DNA of 64,000 bases, taken from assembly GCF_002850745.1 (NCBI RefSeq), contig NZ_KZ559473.1:163677-227676 (forward strand). The letters are read 5' to 3'. The notes under the pieces are model-generated. The model had not been told where the DNA came from. It made no database searches and was given only the letters and a program-made list of their open reading frames with translations. Of this stretch, positions 57,979 through 64,000 are shown in pieces; position 1 is the first letter of the stretch; each line of letters opens with the position of its first letter. Both the position numbers and the translations under genes were made by a program. The stretch is from Nonomuraea indica. Lineage in GTDB: Bacteria; Actinomycetota; Actinomycetes; Streptosporangiales; Streptosporangiaceae.

Positions 57979-58833
57979 TCAGTCGGAGACCGCGGCGCAC
58001 ACCACGTGGGCGCCGATCTCGATCATCCGCCGCTCGCTGCGCGCGTCCGCCACCCGGGCCATGAGGATCGGCGCCTCGCTGGCCGCGAACTGCGGCAGCC
58101 GGGCGCGCACCAGCCGGTGCAGGTCGCGGACCACGTCCTCGGCGGCCGACATGTGCACCTTGACGTGCAACATGATCCCCGGCGCGCCCGACGCGGTGCT
58201 CGCCTCGGAGATCCACACGTGGTGCACCAGGGGGAAGTCCGCCAGCAGGTGCCCGATCGCGAGGCGCAGCGCCGGCAGGATCGGATGGGTGCAGCGCCGG
58301 TAGCCCGGATCGACCTGCTGCATGGGGCCCGACAGGTGCGGCCGCGGCGCCGGGATCCACGGCATCGCCGGCGCGTCCGGCGTGGGCGGCGCGACCTGGG
58401 CGAGCGCGGCCCCGCGCGAGACGGTGGCCATCGCGCCGGTGGCGTACGCGGCGGGGGCGGCGCCCGACAGCACCGGTGTGGGCCCGGTGCGGGTCGAGGT
58501 GAGGAAGCGCTGGAGGTCGTCGATGGGCACGGCCGCCGCCGCGGGCCCGGCCGCGTCGATCACGATCTCGCGCACGCCGGTGACGCGCCGGATGTCGAGG
58601 ATGGTGTCAGCGTCGCAGGCCGACAGCGAATGGCTGCCCCGGTGCCTGGCGTAGGTCGCCGGTCCGGTGTATCCGAGCAGCACCCGGTCACCGGCCTGGG
58701 TCGTGCCCAGGACGACGGAGCGGTCGGGTCGCACGGCCACCAGGACTCCACCCTCGGCCAGGGCCGCAAGCAGGCGGTGCGGGGCGCCATGCTGTGCGAG
58801 CACGTCGGCAAGCGCAGGATTCCCGATGCTCAT
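57979..58833 (-). CDS. SseB-like domain protein
   Basis: The 284-aa soluble protein begins MSIGNPALADVLAQHG. Its first 110 residues read like the SseB N-terminal domain (LLAALAEGGVLVAVRPDRSVV, ADTILDIRRVTGVREIVID, IDDLQRFL). A Pro/Ala-rich linker around 130-170 leads to a second domain with LPALRLAIGHLLADFPLVHHVWI. SseB-domain proteins are common in actinomycetes and mostly uncharacterised; some are linked to type VII secretion or sulfurtransferase control. ATG 58833 has a weak AGGG. It is divergent from serA. Confidence 0.75.
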   Translation of the reverse strand: MSIGNPALADVLAQHGAPHRLLAALAEGGVLVAVRPDRSVVLGTTQAGDRVLLGYTGPATYARHRGSHSLSACDADTILDIRRVTGVREIVIDAAGPAAAAVPIDDLQRFLTSTRTGPTPVLSGAAPAAYATGAMATVSRGAALAQVAPPTPDAPAMPWIPAPRPHLSGPMQQVDPGYRRCTHPILPALRLAIGHLLADFPLVHHVWISEASTASGAPGIMLHVKVHMSAAEDVVRDLHRLVRARLPQFAASEAPILMARVADARSERRMIEIGAHVVCAAVSD

Positions 58834-58972
58834 AGGACGAACCCTAGGTAGTCGGCCACGGCTTATCAGGCTAATGGCCAACAAATCCCTCGATCAAGAC
58901 AAAGATGGACGCCGGGTGGATGACTTTGCGGGGTTGGGGGTAGGGCACGCCGTCTCACATTCCGGGTCCCTC

Positions 58973-59001
58973 GTGAACGCGTTCACAAGCGCGGATAGAC
59001 T
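58973..59001 (+). promoter_or_regulatory. serA promoter with overlapping palindrome
   Basis: GTGAACGCGTTCAC (58973-58986) is a perfect 14-bp palindrome. Its first six bases GTGAAC can serve as the -35 of a promoter whose -10 is TAGACT (58996-59001), 17 bp away. A repressor bound there would block serA. The start codon lies 66 nt downstream of the -10. Confidence 0.68.
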
Positions 59002-59067
59002 GCTGGGGATCCCGGGGGACTCGCCGACGCGTTCCCCAGCCCGCCGCACGCCTTAAGGATCCATCCC

Positions 59068-60657
59068 GTGACAAAGCCCGTCGTTCTGGTCGCAGAGGAG
59101 CTCTCCGAGGCTGGCCTCGCCGTCCTCGGCGCCGATTTCGAGGTCCGCCACACCGACGGCGCCGACCGTTCCCAGCTGCTGCCCGCGCTCGCCGACGTGG
59201 ACGCGCTGATCGTCCGCTCCGCCACGCAGGTCGACGCGGAGGCCATCGCCGCCGCGCCGAAGCTGCGCGTGGTCGCCCGCGCCGGTGTCGGTCTCGACAA
59301 CGTCGACGTCGAGGCGGCCACCAAGGCCGGCGTGATGGTCGTCAACGCGCCCACCTCCAACATCACCAGCGCCGCCGAGCAGACGCTCGCGCTCATCCTG
59401 GCCAGCGCCCGCAACACGGCCCAGGCCCACGCCGCGCTGAAGAACGGCGAGTGGAAGCGGTCCAAGTACACCGGAGTCGAGCTCGACGGCAAGGTCGTCG
59501 GCATCCTGGGCCTGGGCAAGATCGGCCAGCTCGTGGCGCAGCGCCTGCAGCCGTTCGGCGTCGAGCTGATCGCCTACGACCCCTACCTGCCGCCCGCCCG
59601 CGCCGCGCAGATGGGCGTCAAGCTCCTCTCCCTCGAGGAGGTCATCCGGCAGGCCGACTTCATCACCGTGCACCTGCCGAAGTCCAAGGAGACCCTCGGC
59701 CTCATCGGCGACAAGGAGCTGCACGAGGTCAAGCCGTCGGTGCGGATCATCAACGTCGCCCGCGGCGGCATCGTGGACGAGGGCGCCCTCTACACCGCGA
59801 TCAAGGAGGGCCGCGTGGCGGGCGCGGGCCTCGACGTCTTCGCCAAGGAGCCGTGCACCGACAGCCCCCTGTTCGAGCTCGACCAGGTCGTGGCCACGCC
59901 GCACCTCGGCGCCTCCACCCACGAGGCCCAGGAGAAGGCGGGCACCCAGGTCGCGCGGAGCGTGAAGCTGGCCCTGGCGGGCGAGTTCGTGCCGGACGCG
60001 GTCAACGTCCAGGGTGGCGCGGTGGCCGAGGAGGTCAAGCCGGGCCTGCCGCTCGCCGAGAAGCTGGGCCGGGTCTTCACCGCGCTCGCCGGCGAGGTCG
60101 CCACCAAGCTCGACGTCGAGGTGCGCGGCGAGATCGCCGCCCACGACGTGCGGGTGATCGAGCTGGCCGCGCTCAAGGGCGTCTTCAACGACGTGGTCGA
60201 GGACTCCGTCACCTACGTCAACGCCCCGCTGCTGGCCAAGGAGCGCGGCGTCAACGTCGAGCTGGTGACCAGCTCCGACAGTCCTCTCTGGCGCAACGTG
60301 GTGACCGTGCGCGGCGTGCTCGCCGACGGCCGCCAGGTGTCGGTCTCCGGCACGCTCTCCGGCCCGCGGCAGATCACGAAGATCGTCGAGGTCAACGGCT
60401 ATGAGATGGAGATCGAGCCGACTGAGCACCTGTGCTTCCTGACCTACGCCGACCGCCCCGGGATCGTGGGCGTCGTGGGCCACCTCCTCGGCGAGCACGG
60501 CATCAACATCGCCTCGATGCAGGTGGCGCGGGACGTCAAGGGCGGCAAGGCGCTCATCGCGCTGACCGTCGACTCGGCCATCCCGGCCGAGGTCGCCGAG
60601 CAGATCGTCTCCGAGATCGGCGCCGAGAGCGGCCGCACGGTCGACCTGGAGGATTGA
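59068..60657 (+). CDS. serA: D-3-phosphoglycerate dehydrogenase
   Basis: SerA oxidises 3-phosphoglycerate with NAD in the first step of serine synthesis. The 529-aa enzyme is the long type. The substrate/nucleotide domain has GLGKIGQLVA (about residues 148-157) and the catalytic Arg in VARGGIVDEGAL, Glu and His (TPHLGAST near 280). An ASB domain follows (about 320-450), then a C-terminal ACT domain that binds serine for feedback inhibition (CFLTYADRPGIVGVVG). GTG 59068 has AAGGA about 8 nt upstream. A palindrome covers its -35 and a strong terminator follows. Confidence 0.98.
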   Translation: MTKPVVLVAEELSEAGLAVLGADFEVRHTDGADRSQLLPALADVDALIVRSATQVDAEAIAAAPKLRVVARAGVGLDNVDVEAATKAGVMVVNAPTSNITSAAEQTLALILASARNTAQAHAALKNGEWKRSKYTGVELDGKVVGILGLGKIGQLVAQRLQPFGVELIAYDPYLPPARAAQMGVKLLSLEEVIRQADFITVHLPKSKETLGLIGDKELHEVKPSVRIINVARGGIVDEGALYTAIKEGRVAGAGLDVFAKEPCTDSPLFELDQVVATPHLGASTHEAQEKAGTQVARSVKLALAGEFVPDAVNVQGGAVAEEVKPGLPLAEKLGRVFTALAGEVATKLDVEVRGEIAAHDVRVIELAALKGVFNDVVEDSVTYVNAPLLAKERGVNVELVTSSDSPLWRNVVTVRGVLADGRQVSVSGTLSGPRQITKIVEVNGYEMEIEPTEHLCFLTYADRPGIVGVVGHLLGEHGINIASMQVARDVKGGKALIALTVDSAIPAEVAEQIVSEIGAESGRTVDLED

Positions 60658-60673
60658 GCCCGTAGGGGTGGAT

Positions 60674-60712
60674 GCGGCTGCCGCCGGCTGGTCCGGCGGC
60701 AGCCGCCTTTTT
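60674..60712 (+). terminator. Intrinsic terminator of serA
   Basis: GCGGCTGCCGCCGG (60674-60687) pairs perfectly with CCGGCGGCAGCCGC (60693-60706) around a CTGGT loop, and a T5 tract follows to 60712. It cleanly separates serA from the leader-peptide region that follows. Confidence 0.93.
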
Positions 60713-60744
60713 GTCTCAAGATGCGAGATATTAGGACATCCAAC

Positions 60745-60773
60745 GAGACAGTGCGTCTGTCACCAGGTACTGT
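60745..60773 (+). promoter_or_regulatory. Promoter of the second leader peptide
   Basis: A -35 GAGACA (60745-60750) and a -10 TACTGT (60768-60773) are exactly 17 bp apart. The expected start near 60780-60782 coincides with the leader ATG, so again the leader seems to be translated from a leaderless mRNA. A GACAG/CTGTC inverted repeat (60747-60761) overlaps the -35. Confidence 0.65.
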
Positions 60774-60781
60774 TTCTTGCG

Positions 60782-60829
60782 ATGCGCCAGGTTCTCGTAC
60801 TCATTACCTGCCGCGGCGGGGCCTGTTAG
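60782..60829 (+). CDS. Branched-chain-type leader peptide upstream of a 43-codon gene
   Basis: A 15-codon frame reads MRQVLVLITCRGGAC and stops at TAG 60827. It has five consecutive branched-chain codons (Val-Leu-Val-Leu-Ile) and so resembles the ilvB leader 17 kb earlier, which has Ile-Leu-Val-Val-Leu at the same point. The Cys-Arg-Gly-Gly codons form one arm of a perfect 10-bp hairpin downstream. No ilv or leu gene follows directly; the next plus-strand gene is a small acidic protein at 60977. I infer a translation-dependent regulatory leader; its target is uncertain. Confidence 0.62.
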   Translation: MRQVLVLITCRGGAC

Positions 60830-60852
60830 GGCAGGTCGACCACCCGCCGCGG
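60811..60852 (+). promoter_or_regulatory. Leader hairpin overlapping the peptide's 3' codons
   Basis: CCGCGGCGGG (60811-60820) pairs perfectly with CCCGCCGCGG (60843-60852). The first arm is inside the leader peptide, so a translating or stalled ribosome would open it. Smaller nested (CCTG/CAGG) and downstream hairpins (GGTCC/GGACC near 60890-60906) may be alternatives. I see no strong T-tract terminator before 60977, so control could be at translation initiation. Confidence 0.55.
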
Positions 60853-60976
60853 TGAGCGGCGTCGCGTCGGCCATCAGTCCCTTTTCGTCCGGTCCGTGAC
60901 CCGGACCACGAGTTCAGGCCCGGTCGGGTCCGTGACCGGGGTCCGACTCTCCTCACCCGACGCTCCGCGAAACGAG

Positions 60977-61108
60977 ATGAGCAGCGACATGTACGAGATG
61001 TATCCCTGGAACCGTGCCGACGAGCGCGACGACGAGGCCGCCGAGGCCCTGCAGACCGCCCTGGACCGCCGCGACAACGGCGGCGTGCCCGAGAGCCGGG
61101 GCCGCTAG
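60977..61108 (+). CDS. Small acidic protein (43 aa) of unknown function
   Basis: The frame begins MSSDMYEMYPWNRADERDDE and continues with a short helical EALQTALDRRDNGG part. It has the strong third-position GC of real genes. There is no signal or membrane segment. A clear ribosome-binding site is lacking (ACGAG close to ATG), so translation may depend on the upstream leader. It is too short for most automated gene calls. It lies between serA and a minus-strand methyltransferase gene. I do not recognise the family. The branched-chain-type leader in front makes a link to amino-acid status possible, but this is inference. Confidence 0.5.
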   Translation: MSSDMYEMYPWNRADERDDEAAEALQTALDRRDNGGVPESRGR

Positions 61109-61182
61109 CCCGGTAGTTCCGGACCGCTGGGCCGGAGGCCCGGAGCCGCCGGCCCCAGGATCAGGGACCGCTCGGTCGGGGG

Positions 61183-62013
61183 TCAGGGTCGCTGGTCCCC
61201 GAACTCCAGCCGGTAGAAGCAGGCCAGCCGCCGCACGGCCGGCACCCTGCCCGCCACCCGCACCAGGAGCCGGTAGGGTCCCGGCAGCCGGTCGTAGCCG
61301 TCGATGTCGAAGACGCTCAGCGCGTCCAGGCAGCGCAGCCTCGGGCTGATCGACAGCAGGGCGGCGGTCCCGTCGACGGCCCAGTGCATCGTGGCGCCCG
61401 CCCTGCGGACCGGCGGGTTGAGCCACTGCAGCCGCAGGCCGCGCGGGGTGAGCGCGTCGAAGATCAGCTGGCCGCTCGGGAACCCCTCGGCGATCCGCCG
61501 CAGCAGGGCCCGGCCGCCGTCGCGGTCGAGGTAGTAGAGCAGGCCCTCGGCGACGACCAGCACCGGCTTGTCCCGGGGGACGCGGTCGAGCCAGCCGCTG
61601 TCGGTGACCGACGCGCCGACCATCGTCTGCCGGGGACGCTCGGGGAACAACCGCCGGCGCAGCTCGATGACGTCGGGGTAGTCGACGTCGTACCAGTCGA
61701 CGCCCGCGGGAGGGTCGAGCCGGTGGGCGCGCGTGTCGAGGCCGCAGCCCAGATGAAGCACGCTCGCCTCGGGGTGGCGGGCCAGGAACTCCCGGGCCCA
61801 TCCGTCGAGGAACCGCGCCCGCAGGGCCACGGCGGCGGCGCTGCCCCGCGTCATCCCGGTGCGGCGGAAGTCGTGGTCGATCCGCCGGGCGACCTCCAGG
61901 GAGAGGGTGTCGGCGAGGATCGGGTGCGGCGCGCGGGCGTCGAGCGCCCTGCCGTACAGGGTGGCGAGGAGTGTGGCCTTCTCGGCGGTCAGCCGCACCT
62001 TGTCGGTTGCCAT
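61183..62013 (-). CDS. SAM-dependent methyltransferase of the LCMT/TcmP family
   Basis: This 276-aa methyltransferase has the N-terminal LTAEKATLLATLYGRALDAR segment of this family. The SAM motif I is VLHLGCGLDTRAHRL (residues 86-100), motif II-like WYDVDYPDVIELRR follows, and LVVAEGLLYYL is motif IV. Members methylate carboxyl or hydroxyl groups, for example in polyketide tailoring or on protein C-termini. No biosynthetic cluster is present here, so the substrate is unknown. ATG 62013 is the start. It is on the minus strand, 40 bp downstream of the NlpC/P60 gene on the same strand. Confidence 0.9.
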   Translation of the reverse strand: MATDKVRLTAEKATLLATLYGRALDARAPHPILADTLSLEVARRIDHDFRRTGMTRGSAAAVALRARFLDGWAREFLARHPEASVLHLGCGLDTRAHRLDPPAGVDWYDVDYPDVIELRRRLFPERPRQTMVGASVTDSGWLDRVPRDKPVLVVAEGLLYYLDRDGGRALLRRIAEGFPSGQLIFDALTPRGLRLQWLNPPVRRAGATMHWAVDGTAALLSISPRLRCLDALSVFDIDGYDRLPGPYRLLVRVAGRVPAVRRLACFYRLEFGDQRP

Positions 62014-62053
62014 GCCCTCACGGTAGTACGCGTCACCGCACCCGTCCGGGTGA

Positions 62054-62752
62054 CTACAGCGTGCTGGCGACCGGCATGGCCGGCGGGGGAGCCTGGCGCA
62101 GCTCGCGGATGTGCGCCCAGCGCTTGACGCCCTTCGGGTCGGGCCGGACGGCGCCCACGAAGGAGCTGCGGCGTCCCGCGTCCAGGCGCTCCTCCTTGAC
62201 CACGTCGCCGGTGCGTGGCGCGTGGACCATGTGCCCGGGGCGGGAGATCATGCCCATGTGGCCGAGGCCGTGGAAGAAGACGAGGTCGCCGGGCTTGAGG
62301 TCCTTCCAGGCGATCTTCTTGGAGTAGGCGCCGTACTGGGCGGCGGCGACGCGGGGCAGTTCGATGCCCGCGGCCTGGTAGGCCCGGAGCGTGAGGCCGG
62401 AGCAGTCGTAGCCGCTCGGCCCGGTCCCGCCCCAGACGTAGGGGGTGCCCTGTTTGTCCAGGGCGTACCTGACGGCGATCTTCCAGGCGGGGAGCTGGAT
62501 GTTCCGGGTTCTGGCGCGCTTGACGTCGGCGCCGGTGAGGGTGACGCCGCCGGGGTCCGGCGCCACGGCGGGGGAGGCCGTCGTGGGGGCGGCGGCCGCG
62601 GTGGGGGAGGCCGTCGTGGGGGCGGCGGCCGTGGCGGGCGCCGCAGCGGCGGCGGGAGAGGCGACCGCGAGCCCGGCGACGGTCACGGTGGCGGCGAGCA
62701 CGGGAACGAGGGCGGGGGCGGGCAGGGCGATGGGCAGGGCGAAGCGCGGCAC
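62054..62752 (-). CDS. Secreted NlpC/P60 peptidoglycan hydrolase
   Basis: This 232-aa exported cysteine peptidase cleaves peptidoglycan stem peptides. It has a signal peptide (to about residue 36) and an Ala/Thr/Pro spacer of 11-residue repeats (33-bp DNA repeat around 62570-62630). The NlpC/P60 domain has C117 in YDCSGL, H165 in GHMGMI and the HAPRTGDVV segment after it, so the catalytic Cys and His are intact. GTG 62752 has GGAAGGA 7 nt upstream; an open extension further upstream lacks a ribosome-binding site. Its promoter region faces leuB. Wall turnover or cell separation is the likely role. Confidence 0.92.
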   Translation of the reverse strand: MPRFALPIALPAPALVPVLAATVTVAGLAVASPAAAAAPATAAAPTTASPTAAAAPTTASPAVAPDPGGVTLTGADVKRARTRNIQLPAWKIAVRYALDKQGTPYVWGGTGPSGYDCSGLTLRAYQAAGIELPRVAAAQYGAYSKKIAWKDLKPGDLVFFHGLGHMGMISRPGHMVHAPRTGDVVKEERLDAGRRSSFVGAVRPDPKGVKRWAHIRELRQAPPPAMPVASTL

Positions 62753-62998
62753 GAAGAGTCCTTCCACACGGCCGGCCGGGTTAGCTGACGGGCTCGGGCC
62801 TGGAAGTGGCCCTACGGCGCGCGGACGTGCCGATTCGCCCCAAGAGGGGAGTGGGTCCCCGGCTCCGCGCAACGGCTGCGCGGATTAGGCTTGAGGGACT
62901 CTAACGAAACGGTCAAAGCACCGCAATACGGGTAAAACGGATGTCCGATGCTTGAGATGATGTGTTCGTCAGCCGAGACGAGCCGGTAAGGTACGGCC

Positions 62999-64000
62999 AT
63001 GGAGTCGCGCAACATACGCCTGGCAGTGATCCCCGGAGACGGCATCGGCACCGAGGTCGTCGCCGAAGGGCTCAAGGTGATCGAGGCCGTCGGCGCCAAG
63101 ATCGAGGCCACCCACTACGACCTCGGCGCCGCCCGCTACCACCGCACCGGCGAGACGCTGCCCGACGCCGTCATGGAGGAGCTGCGCGGCTACGACGCGA
63201 TCCTGCTCGGCGCCGTCGGCGACCCCAGCGTGCCGCCCGGCATCCTGGAGCGCGACCTCCTGCTCCGCCTGCGCTTCGCGTTCGACCACTACGTCAACCT
63301 GCGTCCGGTCAGGCTGTTCCCCGGCGTGGCGACCCCGCTGGCCGACACCCCGGCCGAGAGCATCGACATGGTCGTGGTGCGTGAGGGCACCGAGGGCCTC
63401 TACGCGGGCACCGGCGGCGTCATGCGGCGCGGCACGCCGTACGAGATCGCCACCCAGGAGTCGCTCAACACCGCCCACGGCGTCGAGCGCGTGGTCCGCT
63501 ACGCGTTCGAGAAGGCGCGCTCGCGGCCCCGCAAGAAGCTGACGCTGGTCCACAAGACCAACGTGCTGACCTTCGCCGGCGACCTCTGGCAGCGCACGGT
63601 CGACCGCGTCGCCGAGGAGTTCCCCGACGTCAGCACCGACTACTGCCACATCGACGCGGCCTCGATGTTCTTCGTCACGCAGCCCGAGCGCTTCGACGTG
63701 GTCGTCACCGACAACCTCTTCGGCGACATCATCACCGACCTCGGCGCCGCCATCGCCGGCGGCATCGGCCTGGCGGCCAGCGGCAACATCAACCCCGAGC
63801 GCACGGCGCCCAGCATGTTCGAGCCGGTGCACGGCAGCGCGCCCGACATCGCCGGGCAGGGCAAGGCCGACCCCACCGCCACCATCCTCTCGGTCGCCAT
63901 GCTCCTCGACCACCTCGGCCTGGAGGCCGAGGCCGCCCGCGTCGAGCAGGCCGTCGCCGACGACATCGTCGAGCGGCTGGGGGGGGGGGGGGGGCGCCCC
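62999..64000 (+). CDS. leuB: 3-isopropylmalate dehydrogenase (3' end missing or damaged)
   Basis: LeuB oxidatively decarboxylates 3-isopropylmalate in leucine synthesis. Starting at ATG 62999, the frame reads ESRNIRLAVIPGDGIGTEV, then DAILLGAVGDP, LRLRFAFDHYVNLRPV, VVREGTEGLYAGTGG, HKTNVLTFAGDLW, IDAASMFFV, VVTDNLFGDIITDLGAA and FEPVHGSAPDIAGQGKADPTATI. All substrate, Mg and NAD residues are present. It is intact up to about residue 327 (IVERL). There a 16-G homopolymer begins, about 20 residues before the expected C-terminus (family length near 350). The end is therefore cut by the window edge and perhaps corrupted by it. No leader peptide is visible directly upstream. Confidence 0.93.
   Translation, partial: MESRNIRLAVIPGDGIGTEVVAEGLKVIEAVGAKIEATHYDLGAARYHRTGETLPDAVMEELRGYDAILLGAVGDPSVPPGILERDLLLRLRFAFDHYVNLRPVRLFPGVATPLADTPAESIDMVVVREGTEGLYAGTGGVMRRGTPYEIATQESLNTAHGVERVVRYAFEKARSRPRKKLTLVHKTNVLTFAGDLWQRTVDRVAEEFPDVSTDYCHIDAASMFFVTQPERFDVVVTDNLFGDIITDLGAAIAGGIGLAASGNINPERTAPSMFEPVHGSAPDIAGQGKADPTATILSVAMLLDHLGLEAEAARVEQAVADDIVERLGGGGGRP
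63979..63994 (+). repeat. 16-G homopolymer at the window edge
   Basis: Sixteen consecutive G bases occur at the end of leuB, followed by CGCCCC and the end of the window. Expected LeuB sequence is lost here. An assembly or sequencing artefact at a contig end is the most likely cause. Confidence 0.85.

Noticed and set aside
61183..62013. Part of a secondary-metabolite cluster (methyltransferase near transporters)
   Set aside because: No synthase, carrier protein or other tailoring gene is present; one methyltransferase among housekeeping genes is not enough.
62873..62998. A leader peptide directly in front of leuB
   Set aside because: I found no short frame with clustered Leu/Ile/Val codons there, only an ordinary 126-bp intergenic region.

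Overview
The window is about 64 kb of very GC-rich DNA with strong third-position GC bias, frequent GTG and TTG starts, many 4-nt ATGA/GTGA stop-start overlaps, leaderless-looking promoters and Ser/Thr kinases with receptor-like membrane tails. These features indicate a filamentous actinomycete. The order mnmA, core methionine synthase, ligA, GGDEF-EAL gene, gatCAB, GGDEF-EAL gene, ilvBNC, serA, leuB resembles, as I recall it, the chromosomal core of Streptomyces. Gene content and style suggest a Streptosporangiales relative such as Nonomuraea, but that is inference. I see no rRNA, tRNA, insertion sequence, prophage, CRISPR array or obvious biosynthetic cluster.

Layout. 1-4396: three consecutive membrane-anchored Ser/Thr kinase-type genes, the first cut by the window edge. 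4621-6427: etfBA with a textbook terminator. 6438-9108: an ArsR-type regulator whose start sits inside a 13-bp inverted repeat, a tiny coiled-coil membrane protein, and a membrane-tailed serine hydrolase. 9122-12601 (minus): an ABC exporter and two-component system as a four-gene overlapping operon. 12723-14744 (minus): an MFS transporter and its TetR regulator, divergent from a cysteine desulfurase across a 30-bp palindrome. 15982-22556: a DUF695-like gene, mnmA, an MBL-fold hydrolase, core MetE and ligA, with minisatellites after mnmA, before ligA and after ligA. 23066-27580: a small zinc-knuckle protein, a c-di-GMP enzyme and a DUF234-type ATPase with tandem operators. 27689-30986: gatCAB. 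31098-36509: a tripartite tricarboxylate transporter (tctCBA) divergent from a CitAB/DpiBA-type two-component system. 36603-43694: a VanW protein, a sugar-dehydrogenase-like lipoprotein, a 2-hydroxyacid dehydrogenase and a second GGDEF-EAL protein. 43713-47163: ilvBNC with a leader-peptide attenuator. 47210-58833: assorted envelope, regulatory and transport genes (CAP protein, DacB-type PBP, FHA protein, PadR-ABC operon, GPH symporter, SseB-like protein). 58973-64000: serA, a second branched-chain-type leader peptide in front of a 43-codon gene, a methyltransferase, an NlpC/P60 hydrolase, and the start of leuB, which runs into a 16-G homopolymer at the window edge.

How the parts work together. 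Cysteine desulfurase and MnmA form a sulfur-transfer pair for tRNA thiolation. GatCAB makes Gln-tRNA and Asn-tRNA by transamidation. IlvBN, IlvC and LeuB belong to branched-chain amino acid synthesis, SerA to serine synthesis. DpiBA probably senses a citrate-like substrate and controls tctCBA. Two composite GGDEF-EAL membrane proteins imply c-di-GMP control.

The most noteworthy observations are two leaderless-looking leader peptides rich in Ile, Leu and Val. One precedes ilvB with an obvious attenuator terminator. The other, at 60782, precedes an unknown 43-aa acidic protein. Also notable are a set of sequence-unrelated minisatellites lying just 3' of genes, and several operators that overlap start codons or core promoters.
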